From NCBI GenBank assembly GCA_016711095.1, contig JADJTP010000001.1, positions 558,001 to 622,000 of the forward strand: DNA of 64,000 nucleotides. The letters are read 5' to 3'. Both the position numbers and the translations under genes were made by a program. Shown in pieces: positions 27,322-36,396 of this stretch. Source of the stretch: Actinomycetales bacterium. GTDB lineage: Bacteria; Actinomycetota; Actinomycetes; Actinomycetales; Dermatophilaceae. The notes below the pieces were generated by a model, which worked only from the letters and a program-made list of their open reading frames with translations, had not been told where the DNA came from and made no database searches. Each line of letters starts with the position of its first letter. Position 1 is the stretch's first letter.

Positions 27322-27851
27322 GCGACCTGGACGACATCATCGTCAGCATGAACCCGGCTCACCTACAGGTGGACCGGGTTCATGCGTGGCTCAGCGAAGA
27401 CGCCTACTGGGCGCTGGGTCGCGAGCGCGCCGTTGTGGACGCTGCGATCGCCGGGTCCCGGGTCTGCGGCGCCTACCGCTCGCTCACCTCGCCAGACGGC
27501 TCCGGTATGCCGGGTGAGCAGGTTGCCTTCGCGCGCGCAGTGACGGATGGGGCCACGTTCGCTTGGATCTGTGACGTCTATGTCGCCCGCGAGTCTCGAG
27601 GGCAGGGCTTGGGAACCCGTCTGGTGAGGGCGCTCGTCGACAGTCTCGAAGCGGAAGGCATCCAGCGGGTCGTGCTGGCCACCCGGGACGCCCATGAGGT
27701 CTATGCACGGCTCGGGTTTGGGCCGTTGGCCAATCCGGCCACGTGGATGGAGCGGGACCGGCGACTCCAACGACCGCCCGCCGGCTACCGCGTGGGAGGA
27801 CCGGCGTCCCCGGACTCCACAAGGCCGACCGCCGGCGCTGCAGGTGGGTGA
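27318..27851 (+). CDS. GNAT-family N-acetyltransferase
   Basis: 177 residues. VHAWLSEDAYWALGRERAVVDAAIAGS is the N-terminal signature (read in parts) of one actinobacterial GNAT group; the acetyl-CoA loop is ICDVYVARESRGQGLGTRLV (Q/RxxGxG/A at RGQGLG). Substrate unknown. I start at TTG 27318, coupled to yegP by TTGA overlap, because homologues carry about ten residues before the conserved NPAHLQVD; ATG 27348 is the alternative. That ATG lies in the first arm of a long palindrome (27347-27384), which would put a very stable hairpin at the ribosome site if it were used. Confidence 0.78.
   Translation: MSDLDDIIVSMNPAHLQVDRVHAWLSEDAYWALGRERAVVDAAIAGSRVCGAYRSLTSPDGSGMPGEQVAFARAVTDGATFAWICDVYVARESRGQGLGTRLVRALVDSLEAEGIQRVVLATRDAHEVYARLGFGPLANPATWMERDRRLQRPPAGYRVGGPASPDSTRPTAGAAGG
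27347..27384. promoter_or_regulatory. 38-bp near-perfect palindrome at the start of the GNAT gene
   Basis: CATGAACCCGG and CCGGGTTCATG (11 bp, perfect) enclose CACCT/AGGTG (5 bp) with a two-base internal loop and a two-base tip. Located 26 bases after the yegP stop, inside the GNAT coding region. As RNA it would fold very strongly; as DNA it could be an operator or an attenuator after yegP. Confidence 0.7.
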
Positions 27852-27873
27852 GCGGGCGGCATACCGGCTCGGG

Positions 27874-27879
27874 TAGTTT
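27874..27879 (+). promoter_or_regulatory. -10 box of the ornithine carbamoyltransferase gene (leaderless)
   Basis: TAGTTT, six bases before ATG 27886; no Shine-Dalgarno. A GCGGCATAC copy lies just upstream. Confidence 0.5.
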
Positions 27880-27885
27880 GCCATC

Positions 27886-28896
27886 ATGTCCTTGGACCTC
27901 GCTGGCCGACACTTCGTCAAGGAGATCGACCTCACCCCCGAGCAGTGGATGGGGCTCGTCGAGCTCACCGGGCGCCTCAAGGCGGCCCGCCGCGAGGGCC
28001 GCGAGGAGCGGTGCCTGGTGGGCAAGACGATCGCGCTGATCTTTGAGAAGACCTCGACGCGAACCCGCTGCGCGTTCGAGGTCGGTGCGTATCACCTTGG
28101 CGCGCAGCTCACGTATCTCGATCCGCTCGGCAGCCAACTCGGCCACAAGGAGTCGGTCGCCGACACGGCGCGGGTGCTCGGGCGGCTCTACGACGGCATC
28201 GAGTTCCGCGGCAGCCGGCACGACGACTGCGAGACGCTCGCCGCCAATGCGGGCGTTCCGGTATACAACGGCCTCACCGACACCTGGCACCCGACCCAGT
28301 CACTGTGCGACGTCGTGACAATGAGCGAGCACGTCGCCAAGCCGGCCGACGCGATCTCCTTCGCCTATGTCGGCGACGCCCGCTACAACATGGGCAACTC
28401 GCTGCTCGTCGCGGGCGCAATGGCCGGCATGGACGTGCGGATCGCAGCCCCGAGCTCGCTGTGGCCGCGTCAGGAGATCGTCGAGCACGCCCAGCGGATC
28501 GCGGCGGCCACCGGCGGTGCGGTGGCGCTCACCGAGTCGCTCGATGACGGGGTGCACGGCGTCGACTTCGTGCACACGGACGTGTGGGTGTCGATGGGCG
28601 AGCCGGACGACGTGTGGGCCGAGCGGATCGCCCTGCTCACTCCCTATCGGGTCGACGCCGAGGTGATGCGCTCCACCGGCAACCCCGATGCGAAGTTCAT
28701 GCATTGCCTGCCGGCGTTCCACAACCGCGACACCAAGGTCGGGGAGCGAGTCTTCCGCGACTTCGGGATCGAGGCCATGGAGGTGACCGATGAGGTGTTC
28801 GAGTCGCCGGCGTCGATCGTCTTCGACCAGAGCGAGAACCGGTTGCACACCATCAAGGCCGTCCTCGTCGCCACCCTCGTCGGCCACACCGTCTAG
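27886..28896 (+). CDS. Ornithine carbamoyltransferase
   Basis: 336 residues. Carbamoyl-phosphate site FEKTSTRTRCAFEVGAYHLG (STRTR near residue 54); GSQLGHKESVADTARVLGR; ornithine-site HCLPAFHNRDTKVG near residue 270. Makes citrulline from ornithine and carbamoyl phosphate. The long form with GSQxGHKES matches the E. coli ArgF / ArcB subgroup. It stands alone, without arginine-biosynthesis or arginine-deiminase genes nearby, so anabolic versus catabolic use is open. Confidence 0.93.
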   Translation: MSLDLAGRHFVKEIDLTPEQWMGLVELTGRLKAARREGREERCLVGKTIALIFEKTSTRTRCAFEVGAYHLGAQLTYLDPLGSQLGHKESVADTARVLGRLYDGIEFRGSRHDDCETLAANAGVPVYNGLTDTWHPTQSLCDVVTMSEHVAKPADAISFAYVGDARYNMGNSLLVAGAMAGMDVRIAAPSSLWPRQEIVEHAQRIAAATGGAVALTESLDDGVHGVDFVHTDVWVSMGEPDDVWAERIALLTPYRVDAEVMRSTGNPDAKFMHCLPAFHNRDTKVGERVFRDFGIEAMEVTDEVFESPASIVFDQSENRLHTIKAVLVATLVGHTV

Positions 28897-28904
28897 GGAC
28901 GCGC

Positions 28905-29363
28905 GTGGCGCCGACGGGTCGACCGGGTTGCCCACAAGTTGTCGTCGCAGCAGCCGTTGTGGACGAACTCGCGGCTCCGACGCGACTACTTGCCGCTCGG
29001 CGCAGCGCCCCGCCCGAGCACGCCGGCGGCTGGGAGCTGCCCGGCGGCAAGGTGGAGCAGGGGGAGACGCAAGAGGCTGCCGTGCACCGCGAAGTGCGCG
29101 AAGAGCTCGGCATCGAGCTGCGCCTCGGCTCGCCCGTCGAGGGCCCGCTGCCCGGCGGTGGGTGGCCCATCGGCGTCGACGGCACGCTGCGCGTGTGGCT
29201 CGCCCAGGTCAGTGGCGACGGCATACCTGAAGCGTTGGAGGACCACGACGCGCTGCGTTGGCTGACCCCCACCACCCTGCTTTCCGTGCCCTGGCTGCCA
29301 GCCGATTTGCCGGTCGTGCAGGCCTTGGCGATGCTGCTGGTCGGCGCACCCAACAAACCCTGA
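28905..29363 (+). CDS. Nudix hydrolase, MutT-like
   Basis: 152 residues. Complete Nudix box in two parts: GGKVEQGETQEAAVHREVRE then ELGI, near residues 48-70; preceded by GGWELPGG and LLAARR as in 8-oxo-dGTP-cleaving MutT proteins. GTG 28905 is eight bases after the carbamoyltransferase stop, so co-transcribed. Likely nucleotide-pool cleaning; substrate inferred. Confidence 0.85.
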   Translation: MAPTGRPGCPQVVVAAAVVDELAAPTRLLAARRSAPPEHAGGWELPGGKVEQGETQEAAVHREVREELGIELRLGSPVEGPLPGGGWPIGVDGTLRVWLAQVSGDGIPEALEDHDALRWLTPTTLLSVPWLPADLPVVQALAMLLVGAPNKP

Positions 29364-29376
29364 GAGACTCTCGTAT

Positions 29377-31305
29377 ATGCCCATGCAGCACCGCACCGAC
29401 GTGAGAAACGTCGCCATCGTCGCCCACGTCGACCACGGTAAGACCACTCTCGTCGACAAGATGCTCTGGCAGGGAGGTGCCTTCGGCGCTCACCAGCACG
29501 TCGAAGAGCGCGCCATGGACAGCGGCGACCTCGAGCGTGAAAAGGGCATCACGATCCTCGCGAAGAACACCGCGATTCACTACAACGGCCCGTCGGCCGT
29601 CGCCGCGGGCCACCCCGAGGGCGTGACGATCAACATCATCGACACCCCCGGCCACGCAGATTTCGGCGGCGAGGTCGAGCGCGGTCTGTCGATGGTCGAC
29701 GGCGTCGTATTGCTCGTCGACGCCTCCGAAGGCCCGCTGCCCCAGACGCGATTCGTGCTGCGTAAGGCGCTGGCCCTGCACCTGCCGGTGGTGCTGTGCA
29801 TCAACAAGGTCGACCGACCCGACGCGCGCATCGCCGAGGTCGTCGACGAGGTCTATGAGCTGTTCATGGATCTGCTCGAGGGTTCCGATGACGAGCGACA
29901 CCACGACTCGGCCCTGGAGTTCCCCATCGTCTATGCCTCGGCCAAAGCCGGGCGGGCCTCGCTGGAGCGCCCCGCCGACGGCGGCCAGCCCGAGGGGCCT
30001 GACCTCGAGCCGCTCTTCCGCACGATCATGCAGACCATTCCCGCGCCGGTGTACGACGACGAGGCACCCCTGCAGGCGCACGTCACCAACCTCGACTCGT
30101 CCAACTTCCTGGGCCGCCTGGCGCTGCTGCGGGTGCGCAACGGCACGATCGGCAAGGGCCAGCAGGTCGCCTGGATCCGCCGCGACGGCACCGTCCAACG
30201 GGTGAAGATCACCGAGCTGCTCATGACCGAGGGCCTTGAGCGCAAGCCGCTGGACGCCGACCGAAGGGCGGGGCCGGGCGACATCATTGCCATCGCCGGT
30301 ATCGACGACATCATGATCGGCGAGACCCTGGCCGATCTCGAGGACCCCCGGCCGCTGCCGCTGATCACCGTCGACGAGCCGGCCATCTCGATGACGATCG
30401 GCACCAACACCTCCCCGATGGCCGGGCGGGTCCGCGGAGCCAAGGTCACCGCCCGCCTCGTGAAGGACCGGTTGGAGCGCGAGCTCGTCGGCAACGTCTC
30501 GATCCGGCTCCTGCCCACCGAGCGCCCCGACATCTGGGAGATCCAGGGCCGCGGCGAGCTCGCTCTCGCCATCCTCGTCGAGCAGATGCGCCGGGAGGGG
30601 TTCGAGCTCACCGTCGGCAAGCCGCAGGTCGTCACCAAGACGGTCGACGGCAAGGTGCACGAGCCGATGGAGCGACTCACCGTCGACATCCCTGAGGAGT
30701 TTCTCGGCACCGTCACCCAGCTGATGGCGGCCCGCAAGGGCGCGATGGAGCAGATGACCAACCATGGCACCGGCTGGGTGCGGATGGAGTTCCTCGTGCC
30801 GTCCCGGGGCCTGATCGGCTTCCGCACCGAGTTCCTGACCGAGACTCGCGGCACGGGGATCGCTCACCATGTCTTCGAGGGTTATGCCCCGTGGATCGGC
30901 ACGATCACGACCCGGCTGACCGGCTCTCTCGTCGCCGACCGGACCGGTCCGGCGACCTCCTATGCGATGTTCAACCTCCAAGAACGCGGCACCCTCTTCG
31001 TCGAGCCGACGACCCACGTCTATGAGGGGATGATCGTCGGCGAGAACTCTCGCGCCGACGACATGGACGTGAACATCACCAAAGAGAAGAAGCTGTCCAA
31101 CGTGCGCTCCTCAACCTCCGAGGTCCTGGAGAGGCTCATCCCGCCCAGGCGGCTGTCGCTGGAGCAGTCGCTGGAGTTCTGCCGCGAGGACGAGTGCGTC
31201 GAAGTGACCCCCGAGGCCGTTCGGATCCGCAAGGTCGTCCTCGACCAGATCGAGCGCGGCCGCACCGCTGCCCGGGCCAGGGCGGCGGCCAAGGCGGAGG
31301 GCTGA
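29377..31305 (+). CDS. typA: Ribosome-associated GTPase BipA/TypA
   Basis: 642 residues. G1 AHVDHGKTTLVDKMLWQGG at about 14, the effector region ERAMDSGDLEREKGITILAK, G3 DTPGHADFGGEVER, G4 NKVDRPDA, then EF-Tu-like domain 2, EF-G-like domains III/V (GRGELALAILVEQMRREGFEL) and the BipA-specific C-terminus (VGENSRADDMDVNITKEKK region). Assists large-subunit assembly and stress growth. Two possible ATGs, 29377 and 29383; a GAGAG/CTCTC palindrome (29362-29372) lies just upstream. Followed six bases later by the LpqW-like gene, as in mycobacteria. Confidence 0.96.
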   Translation: MPMQHRTDVRNVAIVAHVDHGKTTLVDKMLWQGGAFGAHQHVEERAMDSGDLEREKGITILAKNTAIHYNGPSAVAAGHPEGVTINIIDTPGHADFGGEVERGLSMVDGVVLLVDASEGPLPQTRFVLRKALALHLPVVLCINKVDRPDARIAEVVDEVYELFMDLLEGSDDERHHDSALEFPIVYASAKAGRASLERPADGGQPEGPDLEPLFRTIMQTIPAPVYDDEAPLQAHVTNLDSSNFLGRLALLRVRNGTIGKGQQVAWIRRDGTVQRVKITELLMTEGLERKPLDADRRAGPGDIIAIAGIDDIMIGETLADLEDPRPLPLITVDEPAISMTIGTNTSPMAGRVRGAKVTARLVKDRLERELVGNVSIRLLPTERPDIWEIQGRGELALAILVEQMRREGFELTVGKPQVVTKTVDGKVHEPMERLTVDIPEEFLGTVTQLMAARKGAMEQMTNHGTGWVRMEFLVPSRGLIGFRTEFLTETRGTGIAHHVFEGYAPWIGTITTRLTGSLVADRTGPATSYAMFNLQERGTLFVEPTTHVYEGMIVGENSRADDMDVNITKEKKLSNVRSSTSEVLERLIPPRRLSLEQSLEFCREDECVEVTPEAVRIRKVVLDQIERGRTAARARAAAKAEG

Positions 31306-31310
31306 GCCCC

Positions 31311-33293
31311 GTGGCGGGCCCCGCTGCGCGGGCGGCATACGCGTTGGTCGCGGTGTTGCTCGTCGCGAGTGGCTGCACTGGCGGCGGCAGTGATCCTGGC
31401 CCGAGTGGCTCGGCGGGGCCCTCCGGTTCCGGTGGCGCACTTCGGTTGCTGTCCGACAAGACCATCTCGCTGTGGGACCCGCAACGACTTTCCACCGGCC
31501 CGGAGGCCGCGATCGCGGTGCGCACGTTCACCCGCACCCTGACCGGTTATCAGCCGGGAGGGGCCGGCGGTGTCGGCGGGCTCGTCGGCGACCTGGCGAC
31601 CGACATCGGCACCCCGAGCGACGACGGCAGGGTGTGGTCCTTCACGCTGCGCTCCGGGCCAGCGTGGGAGGACGGCCAGCCGGTCACCTGCGACGACGTG
31701 CGCTATGGCATATCCCGCGCCTTCGCCCGCGACCAGTTGCCCGGCGGCGCCCCCTATCCCGTCACGCTGCTCGACATCGCCAGCACCGTCGACCGCACCG
31801 GTCGCGAGGTGCCCGACTACCCCGGCCCGTATGCCGCCCCGCTCACCCCCGTGCCGACGGCCGGCGCAAGCCCGAGCGCGACCGCTCAAGGGACCGCGAC
31901 GTCGACCGCGACGTCGACTGCGACGGCGACGGCGACATCGACCCCGACACCGACGGTGACCGGTCCGGCGACAGATCTGTCCGGCGAGCCGACGGGTCCG
32001 CCCAGCTCTGGCGCGGCCGCCTTCGAGAAGGCGGTCAGCTGCGCCGGGGCTGTGTTGACCATCCGGCTCAAGGTGCCCGTCCCCGATTTCCCGCAGATCG
32101 TCGCCCTGCCCGCGTTCGCGCCGTTCCGGGCCGACCGCGACCGCGGGGGGGCCGGGCCTCACGACGTGTTCTCCTGCGGCCCCTACCGGCTCGACGGGGC
32201 GTGGGAGGTCGGGGCAGGCGGCCGATTCGTGCGCAATCCCGCCTGGGACCGCGCCAGCGATCCGTTGCGCCAAGCCCTGCCCGATGTCATCGACATCCGT
32301 GAGTCGATCCCCGTTGACACCATCATCCAGCGGCTCAGCGAGGACAAGGCTCCGGACAACATCGCCGTCGGCCTGGCCGACCTCCCGGCCGCTCGGCTCG
32401 CCTCCCTGCTGGCCGATCCGGCGATCGCTGCCCGGCTCAGCAATCCGTCATCGGGGACCGTCGAGCTGCTCCAGCCCAACCTCAAGAGCCCGACGATGAG
32501 CGTGCCGGCGATCCGCCAGGCTTTCGCCCTGGCCACCGACCGGACGGCCTTCGTGGCGGCATACGGGCCGATGGCCATGAGCCCGACGACCGCCGTGCTC
32601 CCGGCTGCGATCGCGTCTCCCGCACCGCCGGCCGCGGGCAGCGCGCAGCCCAGCGCGACGGTGCTGCCGACTGAGACAGCCCAATCCAGTTCGACGGCCC
32701 AGCCGACCGCCACCCAGGCGCTGACTCTGCCCGGCGGGCCGGAGTCCGCCGCGACCGTCCTGGCAGCAGCCGGGGTCACCCTTCCGGTGCGGGTGCGGGT
32801 CGCCTATCGCTCGTCACCGGTTGCCGACCTCGCGTATGCCGCGCTCGCGGCGGGCTGGGAGCGGGCCGGTTTCGAGGTCGTCCTCGACGGGCTGGGGGAG
32901 GAGTACTACGACACGGTGTCGGCCCCGCAGGCCTCCGAGCGTTACGACGTCTTCCGGACGGCCTGGTTCGCCGACTATCCATCGGGCTCGGCGGTGATCC
33001 CCGCGCTCTTCGACGGGCGGATGAACCTCACCGATCAAGGGACCGGCCAGGACCTCGGCTCCTTCAACGACGAGGCGGTCAATGCGGCCATCGACGCTGC
33101 CCTCGTCCTGGCCGATCCCGGGGCCAGGGCCGCTGCTTGGAACGCGATCGACGCCCAGATCGCCAGCCTCGGCGGTCACGTAGCCCTCGCCGAGCGGCGT
33201 CGGGTCTTGCTGCGTGGCTCCGGCGTCGCGGCATACGCCGAAAACCCCTTCCTGGGGGGTTGGGTCGACCTGGCCGCGATCTCGGTGCGCTGA
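31311..33293 (+). CDS. LpqW-like lipoprotein, solute-binding protein family 5
   Basis: 660 residues. Lipobox VASGC with Cys22 after a short signal peptide; the start GTG 31311 is six bases after the typA stop with GGAGG upstream. Family-5 binding-protein fold: WSFTLRSGPAWEDGQPVTCDD, SCGPYRLDGAWE, IRQAFALATDRTAFVAAYG, FADYPSGSAVIPALFDGRMN. Two linker-like insertions interrupt it: a Thr/Ala/Pro-rich stretch at about residues 183-228 (DNA with repeated GCGACGTCGAC-like units, 31898-31965) and a second at about 430-480. Position after typA matches mycobacterial lpqW, a protein involved in lipoarabinomannan control; here it also precedes a peptide transporter, so either role is possible. Confidence 0.82.
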   Translation: MAGPAARAAYALVAVLLVASGCTGGGSDPGPSGSAGPSGSGGALRLLSDKTISLWDPQRLSTGPEAAIAVRTFTRTLTGYQPGGAGGVGGLVGDLATDIGTPSDDGRVWSFTLRSGPAWEDGQPVTCDDVRYGISRAFARDQLPGGAPYPVTLLDIASTVDRTGREVPDYPGPYAAPLTPVPTAGASPSATAQGTATSTATSTATATATSTPTPTVTGPATDLSGEPTGPPSSGAAAFEKAVSCAGAVLTIRLKVPVPDFPQIVALPAFAPFRADRDRGGAGPHDVFSCGPYRLDGAWEVGAGGRFVRNPAWDRASDPLRQALPDVIDIRESIPVDTIIQRLSEDKAPDNIAVGLADLPAARLASLLADPAIAARLSNPSSGTVELLQPNLKSPTMSVPAIRQAFALATDRTAFVAAYGPMAMSPTTAVLPAAIASPAPPAAGSAQPSATVLPTETAQSSSTAQPTATQALTLPGGPESAATVLAAAGVTLPVRVRVAYRSSPVADLAYAALAAGWERAGFEVVLDGLGEEYYDTVSAPQASERYDVFRTAWFADYPSGSAVIPALFDGRMNLTDQGTGQDLGSFNDEAVNAAIDAALVLADPGARAAAWNAIDAQIASLGGHVALAERRRVLLRGSGVAAYAENPFLGGWVDLAAISVR

Positions 33294-33319
33294 AGGCACG
33301 ATCGCAGACTGGTCACGAT

Positions 33320-33334
33320 CCGGAGAATCTCCGG
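33320..33334. promoter_or_regulatory. Short perfect palindrome between the lipoprotein gene and dppC
   Basis: CCGGAGAATCTCCGG, 7-bp arms around a single A, 27 bases after the lipoprotein stop and 100 bases before dppC. Operator or small terminator. Confidence 0.4.
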
Positions 33335-33433
33335 TTCACAGTTCCGCACAGCTGGCCCACTCGGGTTTAGGGTGTCTTCGATCTGCAAGAACACCGGCCG
33401 ACACGGGCCATGGACCGAAGGGACGTTGAGCGC

Positions 33434-34456
33434 ATGACCATCGCGCCCGGCCAACCCGAGTCGACGAGTACCGACATCGCGGTGGCCTTGGACGTCCAGG
33501 CCGTTGATGGGGCGGTGGCGATCCAAGGGCGTTCGCCGTGGCAGATCGTGCGTCGTCGGCTGCGCCGTGACCGAGTCACCATGGTCGCCCTCGTCACCTC
33601 GATCTTCTTCATCCTCCTTGCGGCGACGTCTCCTCTGCTGGCCGCTCTGGGGATCATCAGCCCTGACCTGACCCACCCCGAGCTCGTGCAAGGGCTCGGC
33701 TCGATGCCGGAGGGGGCGCTCGGCGGGGTGTCCCCCCAACACTGGTTGGGCGTCGAGCCAGGCACGGGCCGCGACCTGCTCGCACGGATCATCACCGGAA
33801 TGACAACGTCGCTGACGGTGGCCCTGCTCGCGACCATCTTCTCCGTCATCGTCGGCACCGTGATCGGCATCGTCTCGGGATTCGCAGGCGGTCGCGTGGA
33901 CTGGCTGCTCAGCCGATTCATGGATCTGGTCCTGTCGTTCCCGAGCACGCTCATGCTGCTGTCGTTGCAGGCCGTCCTTGTCGACCGCATCGCCTCGATC
34001 ATGCAACAACCCTCGAGTGCGCCTCCGCCGAAGATCGCGTTCATGGTGATCGTCCTGGGCTTCTTCGGGTTCCCCTTCTTTGCCCGGATCGTTCGCGGCC
34101 AGGTGCTCTCGTTGCGCGAGCGCGAGTTCGTCGAGGCCGCCCGATCCCTGGGAGCGAAACGCGGTCGCCTGTACTTCAAAGAACTCCTGCCGCACCTGTG
34201 GGCCCCTCTGCTCGTCTACACGACCCTCGTGCTGCCGGCGAACATCTCGGCGGAGGCCGCTCTGGGCTTCCTCGGGGTCGGTCTCAACCCGCCGACGGCC
34301 TCGCTCGGCGCGATCCTCAACGACGCTGTGTCCTATGCCCGCCCCGACCCGGCCTACTTCTTCTTCCCGGGGCTGACCGTCTTCGTTCTGGTGTTGTCGT
34401 TCAACCTGCTGGGCGACGGCCTTCGCGACGCCCTCGACCCGAAGTCGGGCCGGTAG
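33434..34456 (+). CDS. dppC: Oligopeptide/dipeptide ABC transporter permease (DppC-like)
   Basis: About 340 residues, six membrane helices. N-terminal OppC_N region (RSPWQIVRRRLRRDRVTMVALV), GVEPGTGRDLLARIITGMTTSL, and the EAA loop REFVEAARSLGAKRGRLYFKELLPHL that docks onto the ATPases. ATG 33434 chosen for AGGGA eleven bases upstream; ATG 33410 lacks a ribosome site. First gene of the transporter cluster, an unusual place for the C-type permease. Confidence 0.9.
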   Translation: MTIAPGQPESTSTDIAVALDVQAVDGAVAIQGRSPWQIVRRRLRRDRVTMVALVTSIFFILLAATSPLLAALGIISPDLTHPELVQGLGSMPEGALGGVSPQHWLGVEPGTGRDLLARIITGMTTSLTVALLATIFSVIVGTVIGIVSGFAGGRVDWLLSRFMDLVLSFPSTLMLLSLQAVLVDRIASIMQQPSSAPPPKIAFMVIVLGFFGFPFFARIVRGQVLSLREREFVEAARSLGAKRGRLYFKELLPHLWAPLLVYTTLVLPANISAEAALGFLGVGLNPPTASLGAILNDAVSYARPDPAYFFFPGLTVFVLVLSFNLLGDGLRDALDPKSGR

Positions 34457-34532
34457 TGGCGGCCCGCCGGGACGACCGGCTGGTGGTTCAGAGTTCCACG
34501 CGGCACGCCAGGCCCGCCGCTTTCGATGTCGT

Positions 34533-34552
34533 CGTCCTCGGATCCGAGGACG
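34533..34552. promoter_or_regulatory. Perfect 20-bp palindrome upstream of dppA (candidate operator)
   Basis: CGTCCTCGGATCCGAGGACG reads the same on both strands. It lies 82 bases before dppA in the 178-bp gap after dppC. Immediately after it, GTGTTG (34553-34558) and CAACAC (34568-34573) form a second small hairpin. Typical of a dimeric regulator site; no regulator gene is adjacent. Confidence 0.6.
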
Positions 34553-34634
34553 GTGTTGAAGGCCCTGCAACACCCGTTGCGGGGCGCCCGACCGTCGCAC
34601 GTAGTGCGACGGCACGTACAACCAAGGAGATTGC

Positions 34635-36362
34635 ATGATGCGCACGAAGAAGGGCGCGACGGGAGTCGCCCTCGGTGCGGTGGTTGCGCTCGCGGCTGCC
34701 GCATGCAGCAGCGGGACGTCCACCAGCACGGGGTCGGCCTCGACGGCCGCCATGGCCGCCAAGGGTGGGACGTTGTTCATTCTCAACCTCGGCCCGCACA
34801 ACGGCTTGGACGTCCAGCAGTCCTACGTGGGCGCTGACCTGCAGACCGCCAACCGGATGTATTCCCGATTCCTCACGACCTACTCCACGGACGCGGAGCC
34901 CAAACTCATCGCCGACCTGGCGACGGACCTCGGCACGATGTCCGACGGCGGAAAGACGTGGAAGTTCACGATCGTGAACAACGCCAAGTGGCAGGACGGT
35001 CAGGCGGTGACCTGTGAGGACGTCAAGTACGGCGGCTCGCGCACCTTCGCGACCGACAAGATCTCCAACGGGCCGACCTACACGTTGCAGTTCCTCGACA
35101 TTCCCACAGATGCCGACGGCAGCTCGGCCTACAAAGGCCCCTACGCCGGCACCGGGCAGGAGCACTACGACAAGGCCGTGACGTGTTCGGGCTCGACCCT
35201 GACCCTCAAGTTCAAGACGCCGTGGGCCGACTTCAACCAGGCGACCGCCTCGCTGGGCATCTTCGCGCCTGCGCGTAAGGACAAGGACCAGGCCGACAAG
35301 AGCCTGTTCGCGCCCTTCTCCAACGGCCCCTACATGCTCGAGGGCGCCTTCGACCCGGCCAAGGGTGGCACCTGGGTTCGCAACCCCAACTGGGATGCCG
35401 CGTCAGACCCGGTGCGCAAGGCATATCCGGACAAGATCGTCGACGTCGAAGGCATCCAGCCCGAGACCGTCTATCAGCGACTGCTCGCCGACGGCGGCGA
35501 CGACAAGGCCGCGATCACCTTCGGCACGGCCCCTCCGTCGGTGCTGCCGACGATCGCCAGCACGGCCGGCGCCGACAAGCGCACGATGAACGTCCCCGCC
35601 CCCTACGTCGACTACGTGCAGCCCAACGTGACGACGCCCGCGATGAGCAACCCCAAGGTCCGTCAGGCGTTTGCCATGGCCACCAACCGGGACGCCTACA
35701 TCACGGCCAATGGCGGCCCCCAGGTCATGATCCCGACCTACGCCCTGTGCAACAAGGTCCTGGACTGCTACAAGGACTTCAACCCCTTCGGCGCGCCCAC
35801 TGCTGGTGACCCCGAGGGCGCCAAGAAGGTGCTCGCCGATGCGGGTGTCACGACGCCTCTCAACATCACGGTCGTCTACCGCAAGACCGCAACCCGCGAC
35901 AAGGCGTTCGCCGCGCTCAAGGAGACCTGGGACAAGGGTGGCTTCAACGTCACCCTCGAAGGCATCACTGACCGCTACTACCGCACCATCTCCAGCCCGG
36001 CCATGAAGACCAAGGATGCCTTCTACGCCAGCTGGGGTGCCGACTGGCCGTCGGGTTCGACCAACATGCCGCCGCTGTTCGACAGCCGGGTCAACCTCAC
36101 GGAGACCAGCACCAACCAGGACTACGGCTACTACGCGAACGACGCCGTCAACAAGGCGATGGACGCGGCATACCTGATCCCGGATGTGGCAGCCCGCGAG
36201 AGGGCCTGGGCCGACATCGACGAGATGATCTCCAAGGATGGCGGGGTCATCCCCTTGGTCAACCAGAAGTTCACCTTCGTCCACGGCTCGTCGGTGAAGA
36301 ACTTCCAGGTCAACAGCCTCTTCGGTGGCTATGCCGACCTGGCCGTCATCGCCGTGAAGTAG
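34635..36362 (+). CDS. dppA: Peptide ABC transporter substrate-binding lipoprotein
   Basis: 575 residues. Signal peptide with lipobox LAAAAC (Cys24), then a Ser/Thr-rich tether and a family-5 solute-binding domain (WKFTIVNNAKWQDGQAVTCED, NGPYMLEGAFDPAKGG, VRQAFAMATNRDAYI). Close relative in layout to the lipoprotein at 31311, without its inserts. AAGGAG lies five bases before ATG 34635 and eight before ATG 34638; the second ATG has the better spacing. Lys-rich, strongly biased codon use suggests high expression. Confidence 0.92.
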   Translation: MMRTKKGATGVALGAVVALAAAACSSGTSTSTGSASTAAMAAKGGTLFILNLGPHNGLDVQQSYVGADLQTANRMYSRFLTTYSTDAEPKLIADLATDLGTMSDGGKTWKFTIVNNAKWQDGQAVTCEDVKYGGSRTFATDKISNGPTYTLQFLDIPTDADGSSAYKGPYAGTGQEHYDKAVTCSGSTLTLKFKTPWADFNQATASLGIFAPARKDKDQADKSLFAPFSNGPYMLEGAFDPAKGGTWVRNPNWDAASDPVRKAYPDKIVDVEGIQPETVYQRLLADGGDDKAAITFGTAPPSVLPTIASTAGADKRTMNVPAPYVDYVQPNVTTPAMSNPKVRQAFAMATNRDAYITANGGPQVMIPTYALCNKVLDCYKDFNPFGAPTAGDPEGAKKVLADAGVTTPLNITVVYRKTATRDKAFAALKETWDKGGFNVTLEGITDRYYRTISSPAMKTKDAFYASWGADWPSGSTNMPPLFDSRVNLTETSTNQDYGYYANDAVNKAMDAAYLIPDVAARERAWADIDEMISKDGGVIPLVNQKFTFVHGSSVKNFQVNSLFGGYADLAVIAVK

Positions 36363-36396
36363 CCGTATAGCAAGGCTGCGACGCACACCGGATGCC

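Noticed and set aside
31898..31965. GCGACGTCGAC-type repeats considered as an operator array
   Set aside because: They lie inside a clear coding region and encode a Thr/Ala-rich linker; low-complexity coding explains them.
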